From a bacterium (lineage in GTDB: Bacteria > Bacillota > Clostridia > Christensenellales > CAG-138), in assembly GCA_022778545.1 (NCBI GenBank), contig JALFDW010000031.1, forward strand, positions 1 to 46,804: a DNA stretch of 46,804 bases. The letters are read 5' to 3'. How positions within the stretch are numbered: the first letter of the stretch is position 1; each line of letters opens with the position of its first letter. The notes under the pieces were generated by a model, which worked only from the letters and a program-made list of their open reading frames with translations, did no database searches and was not told the DNA's origin. Of this stretch, positions 42,274-46,804 are shown in pieces. Position numbers and translations under genes: made by a program.

Positions 42274-43251
42274 ATGCTCAAAAGGCTTTTGTGCGGCTTT
42301 GCCGCGATATTGCTGCTTATTGGTGCCGCGGGCTGCAGAAAAAAAACGGCGGAGGAACCGCCCGCGGGCGAAATGGATGGGGAAAACCTGGAGCACAATG
42401 CAGATGCGGGGGATGAAGGGTTTCGGCGCACGGTGCTGTATTATGCAACGGATGACGGTTTTATCGTGCCTGTGATGAAGATGATTCCCTGGGAGGAAGG
42501 CATCGGGAAAGCTGCGCTTAGCTATTTGCAGGATACGGAAGCAAACCGTGCGTCTGCAGCGCTGATGGGGCTGCAGACGGTCATCCCAGCGGGAACTTCA
42601 CTTTCCCTGCGCATCGGGAACAACGGGGAGGCAACGCTTGACCTTGCGGGCTTTACTCCGCATGATTCGGCGCAAGCGGAGCGCGCGATGGTGACTGCAG
42701 TTGTGAATACACTCGCTGAGTTTTCTTCCATTGATTCCGTGCGCATTACGATGGATGGCCGAAAGATTTCCACACTGCCGAACGGCACGAATGTGAAGCA
42801 GGCCATGACGCCCTTTGCGCTGAATACAGAGAACGGGGATATCAGCGCGAGCACAGAGGGAGCAGTGGCGCTCACACTCTTTTTCCCAAACCGCAGCGCG
42901 AGCCTGAACGTGCCGGTAACGCGTTATACGGAGGATGGAGCTACGATCGAAACGGCAATGCGTGCCTTGATCGAAGGGCCGGAAAACGATTCGCTGTTGT
43001 GCTGCTTCCCGGAAGGCACAGAACTTATTTCTGCCGATCTGTTTGACGGTGTCGCGACCGTAAACGTGAGCGCAGAGTTCCTTTCTGCACAGTATACGGA
43101 AGGCTTGGATGCGGCAGCATATACTACGATGTATCTTACGGCGAATGCGCTGCAGCCGGTTTATGAGCTCAACGTTCTTGTGGAGGGAGAACCATATGAA
43201 TTCAGCACATCCATCATGGCGCCCATGTATGCGAATGAATTCATTTCCTGA
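42274..43251 (+). CDS. GerMN-domain lipoprotein
   Basis: A 325-residue exported protein. A basic and hydrophobic leader ends in the lipobox IGAAGC with C21 as the lipidated residue. After an acidic linker come two GerMN (sporulation and spore germination) domains, about residues 60-185 and 200-325. Repeated signatures are IPAGTSLSLRIGNNGEATLDL with VNTLAEF, and FPEGTELISADLFDGVATVN with MYLTANAL. Bacillus GerM is a lipoprotein needed for spore coat/cortex assembly and germination. I chose ATG 42274 with GGAGG 7 nt upstream; ATG 42256 lies before the RBS. Its presence supports a spore-forming host, but GerMN also occurs elsewhere. Confidence 0.9.
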   Translation: MLKRLLCGFAAILLLIGAAGCRKKTAEEPPAGEMDGENLEHNADAGDEGFRRTVLYYATDDGFIVPVMKMIPWEEGIGKAALSYLQDTEANRASAALMGLQTVIPAGTSLSLRIGNNGEATLDLAGFTPHDSAQAERAMVTAVVNTLAEFSSIDSVRITMDGRKISTLPNGTNVKQAMTPFALNTENGDISASTEGAVALTLFFPNRSASLNVPVTRYTEDGATIETAMRALIEGPENDSLLCCFPEGTELISADLFDGVATVNVSAEFLSAQYTEGLDAAAYTTMYLTANALQPVYELNVLVEGEPYEFSTSIMAPMYANEFIS

Positions 43252-43294
43252 GCGTAGCATTCCGGGTGGCTGAATCGGAGAAAGTGTGCTAATA

Positions 43295-43327
43295 TAATTG
43301 GGACGCGGTAGAAGCGCGTCCCAATTA
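43295..43327 (+). terminator. 13-bp hairpin between the GerMN gene and rdgB
   Basis: TAATTGGGACGCG and its complement flank a 7-nt loop; U-rich bases are sparse (AATTTAT). A TATAAT (43293-43298) overlaps the left arm, so it may be a terminator of the upstream gene, a 5' leader hairpin of rdgB, or both. Confidence 0.5.
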
Positions 43328-43351
43328 ATTTATACAAACGGAGAACATGAG

Positions 43352-43948
43352 ATGAAGCTTGTTATCGCATCCAACAACGCACACAAAGTTGCGGAGATCA
43401 AGGCGATCCTTGCGCCGTATTTTGATGAGATTCTGTCCTTGCGGGATGCCGGCATCACGATCGATGTGGTGGAGGATGGCGACACGTTTGAAGCGAATGC
43501 CCGCAAGAAGGCGGAGGAGGTGCTTGCTGTTGCAGCTGCGGATGCGGTTCTTTCCGATGACAGCGGCCTGATGGTGGATGCGCTTGGCGGTGCGCCGGGC
43601 GTGTACAGCGCGCGGTATGCGGGCGAGGGGCATGATGATGCTGCAAACAACGCAAAGCTGCTTGAAGCCATGCAGAATGTGCCGGATGACGCGCGCACCT
43701 GCCGCTTTGTGAGCGCGATCGCGCTTGCACGCCGTGGCCGTGAGACGCTCGTTCGCCTGGGAAAAGTAGAAGGCATGCTCCTGCGTGCACCGCGCGGCAC
43801 ATCCGGCTTTGGATATGATCCGCTGTTCTATTATGTGCCCGCTGGGAAAACCTTCGCGGAACTGGATGCTTCCGAAAAAAACCTTGTCAGCCACAGAAAA
43901 CGCGGCCTCGAGGCGGTACGCGCTGCGCTTGAGGAAGAACGGGCATGA
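43352..43948 (+). CDS. rdgB: XTP/dITP pyrophosphatase (RdgB/HAM1)
   Basis: A 198-residue house-cleaning enzyme that removes ITP, dITP and XTP from the nucleotide pool. Family motifs are all present: SNNAHKVAEIKAIL at the N-terminus, DTFEANARKKAEEVL, the acidic DDSGLMVDALGG with APGVYSARYAG, the substrate pocket TSGFGYDPLFYY, and SHRKRGLEAVRAAL at the end. I chose ATG 43352 with GGAG upstream; the frame also stays open upstream across the hairpin at 43295, which is unlikely to be coding. The stop overlaps the next start (ATGA). rdgB next to a YfcE/MJ0936 phosphoesterase is the usual Firmicute pair. Confidence 0.95.
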   Translation: MKLVIASNNAHKVAEIKAILAPYFDEILSLRDAGITIDVVEDGDTFEANARKKAEEVLAVAAADAVLSDDSGLMVDALGGAPGVYSARYAGEGHDDAANNAKLLEAMQNVPDDARTCRFVSAIALARRGRETLVRLGKVEGMLLRAPRGTSGFGYDPLFYYVPAGKTFAELDASEKNLVSHRKRGLEAVRAALEEERA

Positions 43949-44421
43949 TGCGCGTTGGCGTGATCAGCGATACGCACGGCGTTTCCTTTGGAATCACGCG
44001 GGCTTTGCGTGCGATCCCGGATGCGGAAGCATGGATCCACCTCGGAGATTTTGCGGCGGATGCGCATATCCTTGAACGGGAAGCCGGCGTACCCGTACAC
44101 TCCGTACGTGGAAACTGCGATCTTGACACGCGCGTCCCCGCCGAGTTGGTTTTAACGCTCGGGGGCGCGCGCATCCTTCTGTGCCATGGGCATCAATACG
44201 CTGTGCGTTATGACAGGACACGCCTCTTTTACCGCGCTGAGGAGCTCGACTGTGCAGCCGCGCTTTATGGGCATACGCATGTTTCCCTGCTGGAAGCAAG
44301 TGGTTCTATCCTTGCCCTGAATCCCGGGAGCCCAGCTTTGCCGCGGGAAGGACGTGCGCCTTCCGTAGCTTTGCTCAAAATCGAAAACGGGGAGCTGTTT
44401 CCGGAGATCGTGCTGGTATAA
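43945..44421 (+). CDS. YfcE/MJ0936-type metallophosphoesterase
   Basis: A 158-residue calcineurin-like phosphoesterase. The metal-binding blocks are in order: VISDTHGV, WIHLGDFAAD, VRGNCDLD, LLCHGHQY and LYGHTHVSLLE, giving Asp/His/Asn ligands for a dimetal site. Relatives hydrolyse phosphodiesters such as bis-pNPP and cyclic nucleotides, but the biological substrate is not established. The ATG overlaps the rdgB stop by 4 nt (a second ATG at 43948 is also possible). It is followed by a convergent ABC transporter operon with 13 nt between stops. Confidence 0.92.
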   Translation: MMRVGVISDTHGVSFGITRALRAIPDAEAWIHLGDFAADAHILEREAGVPVHSVRGNCDLDTRVPAELVLTLGGARILLCHGHQYAVRYDRTRLFYRAEELDCAAALYGHTHVSLLEASGSILALNPGSPALPREGRAPSVALLKIENGELFPEIVLV

Positions 44422-44434
44422 AGGCGCACGAACG

Positions 44435-45256
44435 CTATGCATGTGTGCGCCAAAGCACGAGCTTCTTTTCCAGATAAGCAACTCCATAATACATAATCGC
44501 TGCAAGCACGCAGAGTACAACGATGCTTGCCATAACGAGATCAAGCTTGAACACCTGCCCGCCATAAACGATCAGATACCCCAAACCTGCCTTTGAAACG
44601 AGATATTCGCCAACGATCACGCCGACCCAGCTCATGCCGACGCTGATTTTCAGCGCGCTCATGATGGTAGGGACAGAGGCGGGGAGGACGACCATGGTGA
44701 AGATCTGCAGCTTGCTTGCGCCAAGCGTGCGCATCAGGAGCTGCTTTTCTCCGGTGATCTCATTGAACCCAACAAGCACGCTCATGATGGTCACAACAAG
44801 CGAGATCAGAAGTGCCATTACGATAATGCTTTTTACGCCGGCGCCGAACCAGACGATCAGGATGGGCCCGAGCGCGATCTTCGGCAATGCATTCAGCACC
44901 ACAAGATAGGGGTCGAGAATGCGCGAAAGCGTGCGGCTCCACCAGAGCAGAACGGCAATAAGCGTACCAAACAATGTGCCAAGCACAAAACCGACCACGG
45001 TTTCGAATAACGTGATCCCGATATGCCGAAACAGCTCGCCGTTTGCATTGAGCCGCAAGAGCGTATTCCAAATGCGGGAGGGCGAACTGAAGATGAACGG
45101 ATCGATCAACCCTGTATGAGCAAAAGCCTCCCACAGTAGGATAAAGCCGATCAGGATCAGATAGCGCGCGCAGGAAACAAAGCGATTCTTTCGCGCAATC
45201 GCTTGCAGATACGCCGCATGCTCTTTGGAGCAGTTATCGGGCAGCTGTTTCTTCAT
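44435..45256 (-). CDS. ABC transporter permease (SsuC/TauC/ThiX-type)
   Basis: A 273-residue membrane protein of the BPD_transp_1 family with about six helices. A Lys-rich start leads to YLILIGFILLWEAFAHTGL, then GITLFETVVGFVLGTLFG, LNALPKIALGPILIVWFGAG (the permease signature region), SVTIMSVLVG-like stretch LVVTIMSVLVGFNEITGE, and TLGASKLQIFTMVVLPASVP with VPTIMSALKISVGMSWVG. It pairs with the ATPase at 45234-45998 and overlaps it by 23 nt. I chose ATG 45256 with AAGGAG about 10 nt upstream; a TTG at 45265 is too close to the RBS. No substrate-binding protein is adjacent, so the substrate (sulfonate, nitrate/taurine type or a pyrimidine) is unknown. Confidence 0.9.
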   Translation of the reverse strand: MKKQLPDNCSKEHAAYLQAIARKNRFVSCARYLILIGFILLWEAFAHTGLIDPFIFSSPSRIWNTLLRLNANGELFRHIGITLFETVVGFVLGTLFGTLIAVLLWWSRTLSRILDPYLVVLNALPKIALGPILIVWFGAGVKSIIVMALLISLVVTIMSVLVGFNEITGEKQLLMRTLGASKLQIFTMVVLPASVPTIMSALKISVGMSWVGVIVGEYLVSKAGLGYLIVYGGQVFKLDLVMASIVVLCVLAAIMYYGVAYLEKKLVLWRTHA

Positions 45257-45998
45257 AGCTATCAAGCTCCTTCCAGATCATGTCGAAGTAGTCCTTGAAT
45301 TCCGGCGCATTCCGCCTGCCAAGCGGCGTGTTTTCCCCTGAAAGGCGGATGATATGCTCCTGCTTCAGCGTTGCCGGACGGCTCGAAAAGACAAGCACAC
45401 GGTCGCTCATGGAGATCGCTTCCGAAATATCATGCGTAACGAGAAGCGCAGTTTTCCCTTCGCTGCGCAGGATGGCATGGATCTCATCCGCTACGCGGAG
45501 GCGCGTTTGATAGTCGAGCGCGGAAAAAGGTTCATCGAGCAACAGAAGCTCCGGCGAGGTAGCGAGCGTGCGGATCAAGGCAACCTTTTGCCGCATCCCG
45601 CCTGAAAGTTGACGCGGATAGTGATCCCGGAATTCGGAAAGGCCGTATGTTGCGAGCAGCGCGAGCGCATATGCCCGGTTTTCCGGCGTTGCCATATGCT
45701 TCACCTCAAGGCCAAGCATGATGTTTCCCTCGATTGTACGCCAATCCAGCAAATGATCCCGTTGGAGCATATATCCGGGCCGTTTATTGTCATAAATCCG
45801 GATCTCGCCTTCCGACGGTTCCATCAATCCGGCGAGAAGGGAAAGAACGCTTGTCTTTCCACAGCCGGATGGCCCGACGATCGCAACGAACTCTCCTTTG
45901 TTTACCTGAAAGCTCAGGTTCTCGATCGCACGCGTTTCAGCGGTCGGTTCATGGTATGTAAGGCAAATATTTTTTGCTTCTACAAGCGTATCGGCCAT
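45234..45998 (-). CDS. ABC transporter ATP-binding protein (NitT/TauT-type)
   Basis: A 254-residue ABC ATPase. Walker A VGPSGCGKTSVLSLLAG (about 39-55), Q-loop MLQRDHLLDW, signature LSGGMRQKVALIRTLA, Walker B LLLLDEPFSALD and switch His in LLVTHDISEAI are complete. The order and the following permease fit the taurine/nitrate/sulfonate importer group. I chose the ATG with GGAGGA immediately upstream (45998); a longer frame from 46019 adds MHLWRTA ahead of the RBS. The gene's 3' end covers the start of the permease gene. Confidence 0.92.
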   Translation of the reverse strand: MADTLVEAKNICLTYHEPTAETRAIENLSFQVNKGEFVAIVGPSGCGKTSVLSLLAGLMEPSEGEIRIYDNKRPGYMLQRDHLLDWRTIEGNIMLGLEVKHMATPENRAYALALLATYGLSEFRDHYPRQLSGGMRQKVALIRTLATSPELLLLDEPFSALDYQTRLRVADEIHAILRSEGKTALLVTHDISEAISMSDRVLVFSSRPATLKQEHIIRLSGENTPLGRRNAPEFKDYFDMIWKELDSYEETAAR

Positions 45999-46113
45999 AG
46001 CTGTCCTCCATAAATGCAAGAGTGATATACGATACTGTATTCTTTAACAGGTTTCCGCGTGAACCGTTCATCAGAGGTATGCGTATATTGAAACATGGAA
46101 AGGGGGAGAGCAG

Positions 46114-46296
46114 ATGCAAAGAAGGCCTGCCATGGTGCATATCAAAAGGCGATGCGTAAAACGCAGGTCGCTGCGCTGCGCGCTGCTGTTCCTGCTGATC
46201 GTTATCATATTGCTCTGCTGTGGAATCGGTTTTTTTCTTTCACTGCTGCTTTCCGGAGCAGTTGTGCTGATTGTTCAGTTACTGCTTCGTTCATAA
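46114..46296 (+). CDS. Small basic membrane protein (60 aa)
   Basis: A 60-codon ORF with a very good RBS (AGGGGGAG, 6 nt before the ATG). The first 22 residues are Lys/Arg-rich, followed by a hydrophobic segment of about 36 residues: LLFLLIVIILLCCGIGFF and LSLLLSGAVVLIVQLLL, separated by two residues, giving one long or two short membrane helices. I recognise no family. It is the only reasonable coding frame between the ABC operon and rpmB, and it is divergent from the ABC operon. Confidence 0.5.
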   Translation: MQRRPAMVHIKRRCVKRRSLRCALLFLLIVIILLCCGIGFFLSLLLSGAVVLIVQLLLRS

Positions 46297-46302
46297 AAAT
46301 GA

Positions 46303-46334
46303 AGAGAAAAAGAAAGACGGCGCATTGCGCCGTC
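46303..46334 (-). terminator. Intrinsic terminator after rpmB
   Basis: An 8-bp stem (GACGGCGC / GCGCCGTC, 3-nt loop) followed on the minus strand by TTTCTTTTTC, 20 nt after the rpmB stop. Confidence 0.75.
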
Positions 46335-46353
46335 AAAAAGTCTAGTGGTGAGA

Positions 46354-46545
46354 TTAGAAGCTGCGTTCAACCTTGCCGGAACGAAGGCAGCGAGTGCAAA
46401 CGTTCATTTTACGCGGCGTACCGTTGACAACGACACGAACGGTCTGAACGTTGGGAGCCCAAGCGCGCCTAGTCTTCCTGTTGGAATGGCTGACCAGATT
46501 GCCGGACATCACTCCTTTATTGCATACTTCGCAAAACTTACCCAT
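46354..46545 (-). CDS. rpmB: 50S ribosomal protein L28
   Basis: A 63-residue ribosomal protein. The start MGKFCEVCNKGVMSGNLVSH, the middle KTRRAWAPNVQTVRVV and the end NVCTRCLRSGKVER are typical L28. Both CxxC pairs (CEVC and CTRC) are kept, so this is the zinc-binding C+ form. The ATG at 46545 has AAGGAGGTG upstream. rpmB is monocistronic here, with its own promoter and terminator. Confidence 0.97.
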   Translation of the reverse strand: MGKFCEVCNKGVMSGNLVSHSNRKTRRAWAPNVQTVRVVVNGTPRKMNVCTRCLRSGKVERSF

Positions 46546-46599
46546 GCTTTTACACCTCCTTACCGACTGTAAGCGTAACGTTCGTAATCAAACATTGCT

Positions 46600-46628
46600 A
46601 TTTTATCATGCCGCATACGCTTTTGCAA
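46600..46628 (-). promoter_or_regulatory. Sigma-A promoter of rpmB
   Basis: On the minus strand, TTGCAA (46628-46623) and TAAAAT (46605-46600) with a 17-nt spacer, about 55 nt before the rpmB ATG. Confidence 0.65.
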
Positions 46629-46726
46629 GCATTTCTTGAAGTTTTTGGCGTGCAGAGCGCTTTATAAAAAATAGTAGAATTTTTCTCTCTGCCGCAAGAT
46701 GATTTTAGGTCGGTTGAGGGATTAGA

Positions 46727-46782
46727 AAACGCCGGAAACCCGCATAAACTCTATGTTTTTGCGCGTTCTCGGCGTTTCTTTT
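46727..46782. terminator. Long bipartite hairpin near the right edge
   Basis: Outer stem AAACGCCG / CGGCGTTT (8 bp) encloses an inner CGCATAAAC / GTTTTTGCG stem with one mismatch. T-rich on the right (TTTCTTTT). Possibly a terminator of a gene beyond the right edge, read on either strand. Confidence 0.35.
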
Positions 46783-46804
46783 ATCGCCTGTGTTAGTGGT
46801 GCTT

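Noticed and set aside
1-46804. CRISPR arrays, insertion sequences, prophage, tRNA and rRNA genes
   Set aside because: Looked for by eye on both strands; no direct-repeat arrays, transposase motifs, cloverleaf sequences or rRNA signatures were found.

Overview
The window is a gene-dense, moderately GC-rich (slightly above 50% by eye) chromosomal segment of a Firmicute, most likely a spore-forming member of the class Clostridia. Evidence for this: Firmicute housekeeping blocks (PhoH-PgpH-YbeY-Cdd-Era, PolA-CoaE, RuvC-RuvA-RuvB), a U32 peptidase and MutS2 near ZapA, DUF4364, RqcH, a GerMN-type lipoprotein, strong purine-rich Shine-Dalgarno sites, sigma-A type promoters, and TTG/GTG starts. I see no phage, transposon, CRISPR array, rRNA or tRNA. 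Two hints of sporulation are a double-GerMN lipoprotein and a BofC-like gene just upstream of ruvCAB, the place bofC holds in Bacillus.

Layout. 1-4072: end of phoH, then pgpH, ybeY, cdd and era with 4-nt ATGA-type overlaps (c-di-AMP breakdown, rRNA maturation, pyrimidine salvage, ribosome assembly). 4142-9378: pyrimidine-nucleoside phosphorylase, DNA polymerase I, CoaE and a membrane-anchored lytic transglycosylase. 9356-13400: a lone oligopeptide-binding lipoprotein, lipoprotein signal peptidase LspA, an RluD-type pseudouridine synthase and an unknown single-pass membrane protein. 13483-18867: ZapA, U32 protein, MutS2 and DUF523. 18914-23154: response regulator, histidine kinase, HtrA protease and the BofC-like protein, probably an envelope-stress module. 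23264-27825: RuvC, RuvA, RuvB, an uncharacterised coiled-coil protein and a HerA/DUF853 ATPase. 27926-33329 (minus strand): SulP transporter, a Ca2+/Mn2+-type P-type ATPase and a DUF421 membrane protein. 33427-43251: DUF4364, a four-helix protein (minus), a type IIA topoisomerase pair, an SSB-like protein, a FAH-family enzyme, RqcH and the GerMN lipoprotein. 43352-46804: RdgB, a YfcE/MJ0936-type phosphoesterase, an ABC permease/ATPase pair (minus), a tiny membrane protein and ribosomal protein L28 (minus).

The most informative regulatory element lies upstream of the P-type ATPase on the minus strand (32384-32505). It has the consensus layout of the yybP-ykoY Mn2+ riboswitch, and the 3' strand of its closing stem P1 is also the 5' arm of a perfect intrinsic terminator. 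This is the architecture of a metal-induced transcription-ON switch, and it suggests that the pump exports Mn2+. Other non-coding signals include a 10-bp-arm inverted repeat next to the ribosome binding site of the BofC-like gene, a GC-rich inverted repeat overlapping the -35 of the topoisomerase promoter, and several clear intrinsic terminators.

Most genes belong to known families. The least explained are the coiled-coil protein at 25455-26237, the membrane protein at 12669-13400, the two-OB-fold protein at 38999-39619 and the small membrane ORF at 46114-46296. All family assignments come from reading motifs and gene order; no database search was run.
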